From Caldilineaceae bacterium (lineage in GTDB: Bacteria; Chloroflexota; Anaerolineae; Caldilineales; Caldilineaceae): a stretch of 64,000 bases of DNA. Shown here in pieces: positions 45,606-54,378 of this stretch; positions within the stretch are counted from its first letter, which is position 1, and every line of letters begins with the position of its first letter. The notes under the pieces were generated by a model. The model had not been told where the DNA came from and did not search any database. It saw nothing but the letters and a program-made list of their open reading frames with translations. The stretch is from NCBI GenBank assembly GCA_022823185.1, contig JAJDXQ010000024.1, positions 1-64,000 on the forward strand, read 5' to 3'. Made by a program: the position numbers and the translations under genes.

Positions 45606-46027
45606 GACGCTTCCTCTTGCTTCAGGCGTGCCAGCCTTGCCTGCAGTTCCTGAAATTCCGTGAAGTATCTGTCGAGAATCGCGGCGACGATCTGGGCGGC
45701 AGTGGCTTCATTATATGTATGCGTCGTCAGATTTCGGCTCTGGATCATCTCCATCCACGTTTGGCCGTTGTCAATCAAACTGGCTTTGAAGGCGGCGCGG
45801 GTCGAGTCTCTCGAACCGTAAAGGTCACGAACGCCGCGCGCTTCAAGAAAGTCCTTGAGCGTCTGCCACGCCAGTTCATGCGTGTATTCGAAGCCGTGTA
45901 TCATCCCCTGACTTTCCAACCGGGAAAGCTGCCGCCGCCGCGCCAGCTCGACAGCCTCCTGCAATTGGGAAAACGCCTTGTTAAATTGACTGGTTCGCTG
46001 GACCCAGCGAACGTCACTGCCGCTCAT
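45602..46027 (-). CDS. HI0074-type nucleotidyltransferase substrate-binding / HEPN protein
   Basis: The 141-residue helical protein has the features of the HI0074 family: WVQRTSQFNKAFSQLQEAVE, GFEYTHELAWQTLKDFLEA and a HEPN-type R-x4-H motif in QSRNLTTHTYNE (Arg98, Asn99, His103). It acts with the nucleotidyltransferase encoded next; historically it was called the substrate-binding subunit, but the motif suggests RNase toxin activity. This is the second nucleotidyltransferase/HEPN pair of the window, of a different subfamily and with the reverse gene order. Confidence 0.82.
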   Translation of the reverse strand: MSGSDVRWVQRTSQFNKAFSQLQEAVELARRRQLSRLESQGMIHGFEYTHELAWQTLKDFLEARGVRDLYGSRDSTRAAFKASLIDNGQTWMEMIQSRNLTTHTYNEATAAQIVAAILDRYFTEFQELQARLARLKQEEAS

Positions 46028-46461
46028 GGAGCAACCCTACAGAAACCGCCTTGCGCCCGCGACGCAACAGCTTCTCCTTGGAAATAAGCCTTGCGCGAAT
46101 TCACTCGCATCTTCATCCCGCCATCCTTGACTCCGCAAGACTCGGTTCAGACCATGCTGCAACCGCCGCAAACTGACATGCGCAGCTTGCGCGCGCCCTA
46201 TTATACCGTACATTCATGCCGACCCGGCATCCCCATTTCAGGCTCCTGGCGCCGGGTACAGATGGGGCCTCACACGTCTGCCATTCGAATTCCATACGTC
46301 CCCCATACGCCCCTTCTACTCCTTGGCCGCGTAAGCGCCTTTCTCTCCTGTCAAAGGCACCCAAACGGGTTTACAACATCAACATGATCTGCTAAACTAT
46401 ATTATTGTTTTGCTGTAGCGGTTTAGTGCTTGTCTGTCCATGAGGGGCTAGTTGACAAAAA
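46028..46461. other. Intergenic region with promoter
   Basis: This 434-nt divergent region holds no gene. The only clear element is a promoter candidate for the ABC exporter (TTTACA, 17 nt, TAAACT at 46370-46398). Confidence 0.5.
46370..46398 (+). promoter_or_regulatory. Putative sigma70-type promoter of ABC exporter operon
   Basis: TTTACA, 17 nt, TAAACT, in an AT-richer segment 63 nt before the first ABC gene. Confidence 0.5.
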
Positions 46462-48342
46462 ATGAAGATGGAAACTCCCAAAAGACCCAAGGCCCGCGCC
46501 GATGTCTACCGACGGTTGATCGGTTACCTGCGCCCCTATTGGAAACAGGTCGCCTTTGCCTATGTCTCGGTGTTGTTTGCGTCGCTGCTCAATCTGTACA
46601 TACCGCAGATCTTGAAGGATGCCATCGACCTCGGCATCGAGGGACAGCGCGCCGGCGCCCTCTTCACTGCGGCCGGGTGGATCCTCGGCATCGCCGTCGT
46701 GCGCGGTTTCGCCGCCTATGGTCAGCGCTATTACGGTGAATGGCTCACCCATCGCGTCGCCTATGACCTGCGCAATCGATTCTACAACGCGACACAGCGG
46801 CTCCCCTTTGCCTTCCACGACCGTTCGCAAACCGGCGACCTGATGAGCCGGGCAACCAGTGACATCACCGAAACGGAGCGTTTTGTCGGCATGGGGCTGA
46901 TGGACCTGACGGCCTCGCTTCTGCTGCTTGGAGGCGTAATCGTCGCCATGGTGCTGGAGAGTCCATATCTCGCTCTGTACGCGCTGGTTCCACTTTCCCT
47001 GTTGCTGGCGCTGACGCTGCGCTTCGGCATGGTCATCAGGCCTCGCTTCAAACGCGTTCAGGAGCAGATGGGCCAGCTCTCCTCCACGATGCAGGAGAGC
47101 ATGACCGGCATTCAGGTGGTCAAGGCCTTTGCCCGCGAAACGGACGAACTGCGAAAGTTCAACGCAGCCAATGAGGACTGGTTCGCCAAGCGCTTCGGCA
47201 TCATCAAAATCTGGGCCAACAACTGGCCTACGTTCACCTTCATCCTGTTGAGCAGCATCTTTCTGCTTCTTCTGGTTGGCGGCCCTCTGGCCATCGAAGG
47301 CACGGTCACAGTCGGCTCTCTCTTTGCAATGTTGGCCTATGTGATGATGCTAAACGGCCCTGTCCAACGTCTCGGCTTCCTGGTCAACATGGCGGCAACG
47401 TCCGGAGCCAGCGCGACGCGTCTGTTTGAGATTATCGACACCCCGATCGAGGTGGAGGAAAAGGAGAACCCTGTCGTCCTGCAAGACGTGCAGGGCGCCG
47501 TGACATTTGAGCAGGTAAGTTTCGGCTACGAAGGCGGGCCGCGGGCCCTGGATGGCATAGGCTTCCAGGTGGAAGCGGGCCAGACCGTCGCACTGATCGG
47601 GCCGACCGGCAGCGGCAAATCGACGATCACCAATCTCATCCCCCGCTTCTATGACCCGGCCAGCGGCGCCATCCGGATCGATGGCCATGACGTGCGCAGC
47701 CTGGCATTGGACAGTCTGCGCAAACATATCGGAATCGTCCTGCAGGACCCGTTTCTGTTCGGCGTAACGATCGCAGAAAACATCGCCTATGGCGCGCCGG
47801 CCGCTACGCCGGACGCAATTGTCGCCGCGGCCAAAGCGGCGCGGGCGCACGATTTCATTATGGAGTTCCCTGCCGGCTACGAAACGGTGGTTGGCGAGCG
47901 AGGCGTGACCCTGAGCGGCGGACAGAAGCAGCGGGTGGCAATCGCACGCGCGCTGCTCTATGAACCTCGTATCCTGATCCTGGACGACTCCACCAGCAGT
48001 GTGGATACGGAAACAGAGCACCTGATCCAGCAGGCGCTCGACGTGCTGATGGAAGGGAGAACAACCTTTATCATCGCGCAGCGCCTCCTCACCCTCAAAA
48101 ACGCCGATCAGATCTTCGTCCTGGATGGCGGCCGCATCGTGGAAAGAGGCCGCCACGATGAACTGCTGGCCGCCGGCGGGCTCTATCGCAGCATCTACGA
48201 CCTGCAACTGCGCGATCAGGAGGAGTTCGCAGCGCTGGAAGCGCAGTTGCGTGAACAGATCGAGTCAGAAAGAGCGGACTCGGACGAATCTTCGGTGCAG
48301 TCCCCAGTGCTTGCCGGCGCCGCGGAAGAGAGGAGAAACTGA
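46462..48342 (+). CDS. ABC exporter half-transporter, degenerate-site subunit
   Basis: The 626-residue protein has a six-span type IV exporter domain (about 20-320; starts GYLRPYWKQVAFAYVSVLFA) and a nucleotide-binding domain. This has Walker A GPTGSGKSTITN, signature LSGGQKQRVAIARAL, and Walker B ILILDDSTSSVD. Here Asp509 replaces the catalytic Glu, which is the change seen in the non-catalytic site of heterodimeric exporters such as TM287/288 and BmrCD. The second subunit gene begins 1 nt after its stop. Together they probably export a drug, lipid or peptide. The substrate is unknown. The start is ATG 46462; an ATG two codons later is also possible. Confidence 0.92.
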   Translation: MKMETPKRPKARADVYRRLIGYLRPYWKQVAFAYVSVLFASLLNLYIPQILKDAIDLGIEGQRAGALFTAAGWILGIAVVRGFAAYGQRYYGEWLTHRVAYDLRNRFYNATQRLPFAFHDRSQTGDLMSRATSDITETERFVGMGLMDLTASLLLLGGVIVAMVLESPYLALYALVPLSLLLALTLRFGMVIRPRFKRVQEQMGQLSSTMQESMTGIQVVKAFARETDELRKFNAANEDWFAKRFGIIKIWANNWPTFTFILLSSIFLLLLVGGPLAIEGTVTVGSLFAMLAYVMMLNGPVQRLGFLVNMAATSGASATRLFEIIDTPIEVEEKENPVVLQDVQGAVTFEQVSFGYEGGPRALDGIGFQVEAGQTVALIGPTGSGKSTITNLIPRFYDPASGAIRIDGHDVRSLALDSLRKHIGIVLQDPFLFGVTIAENIAYGAPAATPDAIVAAAKAARAHDFIMEFPAGYETVVGERGVTLSGGQKQRVAIARALLYEPRILILDDSTSSVDTETEHLIQQALDVLMEGRTTFIIAQRLLTLKNADQIFVLDGGRIVERGRHDELLAAGGLYRSIYDLQLRDQEEFAALEAQLREQIESERADSDESSVQSPVLAGAAEERRN

Positions 48343-48343
48343 G

Positions 48344-50356
48344 ATGAGCAACTCAAATGGCAGCGGAGGCGTTGCTCACACATATCGAGGGAATGGACAC
48401 GATTCCTCCCCGCCAAGGGTGATAGACATGGTAATCGAAAAACTGCCGCGCCAGAGGGATGCGTTCGGACGCGAACATGAGACTCCGTCCACACCGGACA
48501 GCAGCCTGTCGGCCGTTGAAAAGGAATGGCTCCGCCGGGAGCGCAAGATCCAGGACCTGTTGCCGGACGAAGAGGAGGCGCAGGAGAAGACCTACGACAG
48601 CCGTTTGGTTAAGCGGTTGATGGTCTATGTAGCCGTCTACAAGCGGGAGTTTGTGATTTCTCTCATACTGATCGTACTGACTTCTGTCATGAGCGTAGGA
48701 ACGCCCTGGATCATCCAGCGGGCGATTGACGAAGGCATTCGCGCCGGCAATCTGGGCACACTGCGCTTCTGGACCTTCCTCTTTCTGGCCGCAATCGCGC
48801 TTGAATGGGTGGCAAGCCGGGCCCGCCTCACAGTGATGGCCTATGCCGGCACACGCATTGTAACCGATATCCGCAGTCAGCTCTTCCGCCATCTGCATAC
48901 GCTGTCCATGGGCTTCTTCAATGACTACAGCGTAGGCCGCCTGATGAGCCGGCTCATCAGTGATGTCAGTGTGCTTCAGGATTTCGTTACCTGGTCGATT
49001 ACCGGACTGGCCCGATCGGCATTCATCCTGATCGGGATTATCGTGGCGATGTTGTTTCTGAACTGGCAGCTGGCGCTCGTGGCCTTTGCAGTCACGCCGG
49101 CAATGATCGCGCTCACCAACTATTTCCGCCGCTATGTTCGCCAGGCCTATCGCGCCGCGCGGCAACGCCTTTCGCTGATCAACGGCTTTCTCAATGAGTC
49201 GATCACCGGCATCCGCGTAACGAAGAGCTTCGCGCGCGAGCAAGCCAATTCACGCCATTTCGACGACCTCAACCGCTCTTACTTTGACGCCAATGTGCGC
49301 ACCACACAGCTGGCTGCCTTCTTCTTCCCCGGAGTCGACTTTATCGGCTCGCTGGCGACTGCCCTCGTGGTTGGCGTCGGCGGATGGCTCATTCTGGGGG
49401 ACCAGCTGACCGCAGGCGTGCTGGCCGCATTCGTGATCTGGGTGGAGCGCTTTTTCGATCCAATTCGTGAGCTGTCGCGTCGCTACTACACATTTCAGGC
49501 GGCCATGGCAGCCAGCGAACGACTCTTCGCTCTGCTCGACACCGAACCCGATCTGCAGGACGCCCACGATGCCTTTCCTCTGCCGCCGATTGCCGGCCGG
49601 GTGGACCTGGAAAACGTTTCCTTCCACTACAAGGAGGACGAACCCGTTTTGCGGGGCGTGAACATCAGCGCCGAGCCGGGGGAGCGCATCGCGCTGGTCG
49701 GCGAGACCGGAGCCGGCAAGAGCACCGTGATTCGTCTCATCGCCCGCTTCTTCGACGTGAGCGGCGGCGCCGTCCTGATCGATGGCCACGACGTTCGCGA
49801 TGTCACCCAGGCCAGTCTGCGGGCCCAATTGGGCATCGTCCTGCAGGACACGTTTCTATTCGATGGCACAATCCGCGAAAACATCCGTTACGGCCGGTTG
49901 GACGCGACCAACGACGAGGTCGAAGCTGCGACCGTCGCCGTCGGCGCCGATGAGTTCATCCGCAAACTGCCGGACGGCTACAATACCCAGGTGGGGGAAA
50001 ACGGCGTCAACCTCAGTGTCGGACAGCGACAGATCGTCTCGTTCGCTCGCGCTCTGTTGGCAGACCCCCGTATTCTCATTCTGGATGAGGCCACCAGCTC
50101 CATCGACACGACCACGGAACGCCAGATCCAAGCCGGACTTGAAAAACTGCTCAAGGGCCGTACCAGCTTTGTCATCGCCCACCGGCTTAATACGATTGTC
50201 AATTCTGACAGAATTGTTGTCCTGGACCAGGGGCGCGTCCTGGAGGAGGGCAGCCACGAGGAACTGTTGACGCGCAAGGGCCGCTACCACCAGCTCTACA
50301 CGATGCAGTGGGCGGTGGAGAGCGACCCCCGAGCCAAAAACTACGTCTTAAACTGA
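48344..50356 (+). CDS. ABC exporter half-transporter, catalytic-site subunit
   Basis: The 670-residue subunit has a long hydrophilic N-terminus (1-85), a six-span domain from about residue 90 (VYKREFVISLILIVLTSVMS), and a nucleotide-binding domain with Walker A GETGAGKSTVIRL. Walker B is canonical (ILILDEATSSID, Glu582), while the signature is altered to LSVGQRQIVSFAR (Val559). A canonical Walker B with an altered signature is exactly complementary to the upstream subunit. AGGAG precedes the ATG at 48344; the frame upstream of it is an overlap with the first gene. A hairpin follows 15 nt after the stop. Confidence 0.93.
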   Translation: MSNSNGSGGVAHTYRGNGHDSSPPRVIDMVIEKLPRQRDAFGREHETPSTPDSSLSAVEKEWLRRERKIQDLLPDEEEAQEKTYDSRLVKRLMVYVAVYKREFVISLILIVLTSVMSVGTPWIIQRAIDEGIRAGNLGTLRFWTFLFLAAIALEWVASRARLTVMAYAGTRIVTDIRSQLFRHLHTLSMGFFNDYSVGRLMSRLISDVSVLQDFVTWSITGLARSAFILIGIIVAMLFLNWQLALVAFAVTPAMIALTNYFRRYVRQAYRAARQRLSLINGFLNESITGIRVTKSFAREQANSRHFDDLNRSYFDANVRTTQLAAFFFPGVDFIGSLATALVVGVGGWLILGDQLTAGVLAAFVIWVERFFDPIRELSRRYYTFQAAMAASERLFALLDTEPDLQDAHDAFPLPPIAGRVDLENVSFHYKEDEPVLRGVNISAEPGERIALVGETGAGKSTVIRLIARFFDVSGGAVLIDGHDVRDVTQASLRAQLGIVLQDTFLFDGTIRENIRYGRLDATNDEVEAATVAVGADEFIRKLPDGYNTQVGENGVNLSVGQRQIVSFARALLADPRILILDEATSSIDTTTERQIQAGLEKLLKGRTSFVIAHRLNTIVNSDRIVVLDQGRVLEEGSHEELLTRKGRYHQLYTMQWAVESDPRAKNYVLN

Positions 50357-50370
50357 TCGCGCCGGGCGAA

Positions 50371-50398
50371 GAGTGAGGACTGTTCCAACTCCTCACTC
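50371..50398. terminator. Hairpin between convergent genes
   Basis: GAGTGAGGA and TCCTCACTC form a perfect 9-bp stem around 10 nt, between the stops of the ABC exporter and the cyclophilin gene. It could end both transcripts, but no T-run follows. Confidence 0.45.
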
Positions 50399-50412
50399 CT
50401 CACGCCCCGTTC

Positions 50413-50892
50413 TTAACTTTCCTCGATCTCGACCCGCTCCATCACATCGCCCTGCTGAATCGAATCGACGACATCCTGGCCGCTGCGCACTCTGCCAAAG
50501 ACGGAGTGCTTGTTGTCAAGCCAGTTGGTGGCCACATGAGTGATGAAAAACTGGCTGCCATTGGTGTTCGGCCCGGCGTTGGCCATGCTGAGTACGCCGG
50601 GGCCGTCATGCACCAGTTCCGGATGAAATTCGTCGTTGAATCTGTAGCCGGGGCCACCCCGGCCGCTTCCGGTTGGATCGCCGCTCTGAACCATGAAATC
50701 GGCGATCACGCGGTGAAAGCTGATGCCGTCGTAAAACCCGTCTCGGGCAAGCGCCACAAAGTTGTTCACCGTATTCGGAACTTTGTCAGCGTGAAGATCA
50801 ATGACAATTTCACCCCGGTTTGTCTTGATCTTGGCCGTATAGGCCTTCTTCGGATCGAGTTGCATGGCCGGAGGCGATGAATACTGCGTCAC
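50413..50892 (-). CDS. Peptidyl-prolyl cis-trans isomerase, cyclophilin type
   Basis: The 159-residue cyclophilin has the complete active site: [20 protein letters not shown] (Arg and Phe/Gln of the catalytic set), [40 protein letters not shown] and FGRV. It lacks a signal peptide, so it assists folding in the cytoplasm. A perfect TATAAT (51023-51028, leftward) stands about 130 nt upstream, with only a weak -35. Confidence 0.93.
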   Translation of the reverse strand: MTQYSSPPAMQLDPKKAYTAKIKTNRGEIVIDLHADKVPNTVNNFVALARDGFYDGISFHRVIADFMVQSGDPTGSGRGGPGYRFNDEFHPELVHDGPGVLSMANAGPNTNGSQFFITHVATNWLDNKHSVFGRVRSGQDVVDSIQQGDVMERVEIEES

Positions 50893-51691
50893 AAGTGATT
50901 CCTTTCGGTGATGGAATGAGTAAGATGGCTCTTCCTTTCCATCTGGCGCAAAAGTCCCAGTGGAATGGGTCGAGCTTTCGTCGCTTTACCGGCGCAAAGG
51001 ATGCGAGCCGGCATCTGTCTGCATTATAGTGCTCTTTCCGCGCTGGAACACAATCGGCGCGAACAGCGCGTGCGGTTGGGCCGCCCAACCTCTTCGCCGC
51101 AGACTGTCAGATTCGCTGCCTCGCGTCCACTGCCGGGTTCGCGCTGGCGCTACCCGGCCTGGCTGGCTGGTGTGCTATACTGCATGACGAAGACCGACGG
51201 TTCATTTTCTGGCGGTTTTGGCGCGCAGGCCAGCAGTCACGCGCCAGATGATTGTTAAGACCTGATTGAAGACGGCGCAACGCGGGCATCCAACAGCCAG
51301 ATTCATAGCCGGCGCCGAACTGCTGGCGATGGATGACATCGGCCCTTGCGAACGCATCGAAGGAGCAGTTGCAAGAGCGGGCCCAACCGGCTTTGTCCAC
51401 GGCGTGCTCGAATCAAGGCTGAATCGCCGCCTGGGCATGTTTGTGGAAGACGCGAATTCAGGCTGGCGCCTGGTTGGGGAAGTTGGTGTCTACATCCGCC
51501 GCGGCCCGGCTCGTTTTCGGGGCGCCGATCCAGCCTTCCGGTCAAGTGCAAAACTGCCGCACTGCCCGCGCGCGCCGCTCTGCGCAGCGGCGACACGCTG
51601 ACCGGCTTCACGCTTCCCATGTCCGAGCTCTTCGCCTTTTGCGTTCTAGCTTGCCCGCCAATCGCTTCACGCCAACCGCCCCTCCTCACCA
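50893..51691. other. Intergenic region between divergent genes
   Basis: About 800 nt without a recognisable gene. Short open frames on both strands have no domain pattern. A leftward TATAAT at 51023-51028 may drive the cyclophilin gene. Decay of a former gene cannot be excluded. Confidence 0.45.
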
Positions 51692-52897
51692 ATGCGCCAC
51701 GCTCTGACCCATATCACCGTACTCGACCTTTCGCGCGTCCTGGCCGGGCCCTACGCCACGATGACGCTGGGAGACTATGGCGCCGAGGTAATAAAAATCG
51801 AACAGCCCGGCCGGGGCGACGACTCCCGCCACTGGGGCCCCCCTTTCACCGAGGGCGGGCAGAGCGCCTATTTCTTGTGCGCCAATCGCAACAAACGCAG
51901 CCTCACCCTGAACCTGAAATCCACGGCCGGTCAGACTATCTTCAGGCGGCTCGCTGCGCAGGCCGATGTCGTTGTCGAAAACTTCAAGGCGGGTGGGATG
52001 GAGAGGATGGGCCTGGGCTTTGAAAGCCTGCGCGCCGGCAACCCCAGCCTGATCTACTGCGCCATCACCGGGTATGGTCAGACCGGGCCCGACCGGAGCC
52101 TCCCCGGTTACGACACGGTCATCCAGGCCCAGGGCGGCATCATGAGTATCACCGGGCCAACAGGCGATGGAACCGATGGCGAGCCCTACAAAGTTGGCGT
52201 GGCCATCGTCGACATAACCGCCGGCCTCCAGGCAGCCGTGGCCATCCTTGCGGCTCTGCAGCATCGTGACCAGACGGGGGAGGGCCAGTACATCGACATT
52301 GCGCTTTACGACACGCAGTTGAGCTGGCTGGCAAACGTCGCCAGCGGCTATCTCCTGTCCGGCGAACCGCCCCGCCGCTATGGAAATGCCCATGGCACTG
52401 TCGTACCCTATCAGACCTTTGCCACCGCCGACGGCCATCTCATGCTGGCGGTGGGCAACGACGGCCAGTTCGCATCACTGGCGGACGCAGTTGGCGAGCC
52501 ATCCTGGGCAGACGACGACAGATTTGCCACGAATCCGGCGCGGGTGAAGTTTCGAGGTCAGCTCATTCCAGCCTTGGCCGACCATTTTCGCCAGGACACG
52601 ACCGATGTGTGGATAAGGCGGCTGCGCGCGGCCGGCGTACCGTGCGGCCCGGTTAATGACATTCCGACCGCGTTGGCGTCGCCCCAGGCCGAGCGCCGCC
52701 AGATGCTGCAGACGATCACAGACGGCAACGGCGACAGGATCCCGCTGGTTGGCCCCGTACCCAAGCTGGACAGGACGCCGCCGCAGATCTTCCGGCCGCC
52801 TCCGCTGCTGGGCGAGCACACAGAGGAGCTGCTGCGCGAAAAGCTGGACGTGACCCCGGCCGAGATCGAGGCGTTACGGCGCAACGGCGTCGTCTGA
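51692..52897 (+). CDS. CaiB/BaiF family (class III) CoA-transferase
   Basis: The 401-residue protein shows the class III pattern: VLDLSRVLAGPYATMTLGDY, AEVIKIEQPGRGDDSRHWGP, VVENFKAGGMERMGLG and the catalytic Asp174 in VAIVDITAGLQAA. Enzymes of this family move CoA between carboxylic acids by a glutamyl/aspartyl anhydride route (oxalate/formate, carnitine, succinyl-CoA types). The length is normal. No acyl-CoA dehydrogenase or hydratase is adjacent, so the acyl substrates remain open. No clear ribosome site precedes the ATG. Confidence 0.9.
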   Translation: MRHALTHITVLDLSRVLAGPYATMTLGDYGAEVIKIEQPGRGDDSRHWGPPFTEGGQSAYFLCANRNKRSLTLNLKSTAGQTIFRRLAAQADVVVENFKAGGMERMGLGFESLRAGNPSLIYCAITGYGQTGPDRSLPGYDTVIQAQGGIMSITGPTGDGTDGEPYKVGVAIVDITAGLQAAVAILAALQHRDQTGEGQYIDIALYDTQLSWLANVASGYLLSGEPPRRYGNAHGTVVPYQTFATADGHLMLAVGNDGQFASLADAVGEPSWADDDRFATNPARVKFRGQLIPALADHFRQDTTDVWIRRLRAAGVPCGPVNDIPTALASPQAERRQMLQTITDGNGDRIPLVGPVPKLDRTPPQIFRPPPLLGEHTEELLREKLDVTPAEIEALRRNGVV

Positions 52898-52938
52898 GCC
52901 GCCATCGCGGGCGGGCCCCTCAGGAAAAAGGCGCTGCT

Positions 52939-52967
52939 TTGTCATGCGGACGGGCCTGGGATATACT
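52939..52967 (+). promoter_or_regulatory. Sigma70-type promoter for DUF898 gene
   Basis: TTGTCA, 17 nt, TATACT, 68 nt before the ATG at 53036. Confidence 0.65.
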
Positions 52968-53035
52968 GGCTTTATAGCCTTGTTCGATCCCCCATCGCTC
53001 GATACGAATCGCTACCTGCGCGGAAGGATTCTGCC

Positions 53036-54226
53036 ATGCCTACCACCTTGGAGTTTCGCGGCCGCTGGCTGAATATATACGGAAATCTGATCCTGATCGC
53101 AATCCTCTCGGGCGTGACAGCGGGCATCTACTTGCCCTGGGGATATGCCCGCTGGCAACGAATAATTACCGAAAACACCTATTTCGAGGACGAGCAGTTG
53201 GAGTTTGACGGATCCGGCGCCGGGGCCTTTGTACAGTTCATTGTGATTGGATTCTTTACCCTGATTACTTTGGGACTGTATGTCATTCTTGGATTTTCCT
53301 CCACCAGGATGCTGCGCTGGCAATACGCTCACACCCTCACACCCAATGGCCTGCGTATGGAGTATGAGGGCAGGTCGCTGGATATTTTCTGGGAATGGTT
53401 CCTGCTCATACTTTTGACGCCGCTGACGTTGGGGCTCTACTACTACTGGGGCCGCAACCGGCTGCGCCGTCAGATTCTGACCCACGTTTCCCTGAGCGAC
53501 CAGCCGATGCAATTGGGCAGTACCCCAGGGGAGTATTTTCTTGCCGTTTTGAGTAACTGGGTGATGACGGTTGTCGCAATTGTCCTCTACGCCGCGCTGG
53601 GTTTCTTCCTGCGCCGCGCCGTTCTGGATTCAGGTCCCCTCACGGAGCAACTGGGGAGCATTGGCGGAGGCCTTCCCATCATGGATCTGGTCAACGTTCT
53701 GCTGATCGTCGTTGCCCTCGGCGTCTACGCGTTGGTGGGTCTGGGTCTCTTGGGGCTGGCCACAGTCCGCTTTCGCAGTTGGGAAGTGAATCGAACTCTC
53801 CTGACGGCGCCGGTGCCTTCGCGGTCGCCAATGTCCGTGATGTCAACGCCCACCGGCGCATTGACCGGCGCGCCCCCGCCCTTCTCCGAAACCGTCGACA
53901 CCGCTCCCCAGGAGCGCGGAACCTCCTTCCCACAAGATGAACCGGCCCCCTTCCCCGGACCTGTAGGAGAGCCGCCTGCCCGCCCCTTGCCCGTCACACA
54001 CCCCGAAGACGACGACGAATACTACGACTTCGCCGAATTCTCTTCAGCCGCCGGCCAGGAACCTGAAACGAACAGCGGCGACGAGCGGACCGACTGGAGC
54101 AGTGAGCAGTGGGCGCGCCCCCAGGCTTCCTCCCTCCTGCCTGATGAGGAAGAGGACGATGAGGAGGCGGGTCAGCGCGATCAAAGTGGCGGCGATGAGA
54201 CTTTGGGCTCAGCTCCGCCCCGGTAG
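53036..54226 (+). CDS. DUF898 (YjgN-like) membrane protein with acidic tail
   Basis: The 396-residue protein has repeated DUF898 units in residues 1-240: FRGRWLNIYGNLILIAILSG, then TAGIYLPWGYARWQRIITEN, and again TLGLYYYWGRNRLRRQILTH. About six membrane spans are predicted. The remaining 150 residues are a cytoplasmic, disordered Pro/Glu/Asp-rich tail (DEEEDDEEAGQRD). The function of the family is unknown. It has its own promoter candidate and stands alone between the CoA-transferase gene and selD. Confidence 0.75.
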   Translation: MPTTLEFRGRWLNIYGNLILIAILSGVTAGIYLPWGYARWQRIITENTYFEDEQLEFDGSGAGAFVQFIVIGFFTLITLGLYVILGFSSTRMLRWQYAHTLTPNGLRMEYEGRSLDIFWEWFLLILLTPLTLGLYYYWGRNRLRRQILTHVSLSDQPMQLGSTPGEYFLAVLSNWVMTVVAIVLYAALGFFLRRAVLDSGPLTEQLGSIGGGLPIMDLVNVLLIVVALGVYALVGLGLLGLATVRFRSWEVNRTLLTAPVPSRSPMSVMSTPTGALTGAPPPFSETVDTAPQERGTSFPQDEPAPFPGPVGEPPARPLPVTHPEDDDEYYDFAEFSSAAGQEPETNSGDERTDWSSEQWARPQASSLLPDEEEDDEEAGQRDQSGGDETLGSAPPR

Positions 54227-54378
54227 GGAGTCCCTCTGTCGCAGCGCAACGCAGTAGGCATCAAGGCCGCGTTTGGCGCGCCGAAGTTTCCCTGAATGAG
54301 ATTGTCATATGGCTTGGCGCCCGCGTGATCGCGGGGGCCGCTCGGGCGCGGCCGGCGTTGCTTCGCTTCCCGGATCCG

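Noticed and set aside
48125..48343. Upstream extension of the second ABC exporter subunit
   Set aside because: It overlaps the conserved C-terminus of the first subunit in another frame; AGGAG and ATG at 48344 give a normal start.
51266..51601. 111-codon open frame between cyclophilin and CoA-transferase genes
   Set aside because: No domain pattern, no ribosome site, and overlapping frames of similar length on the other strand; coding status cannot be supported.
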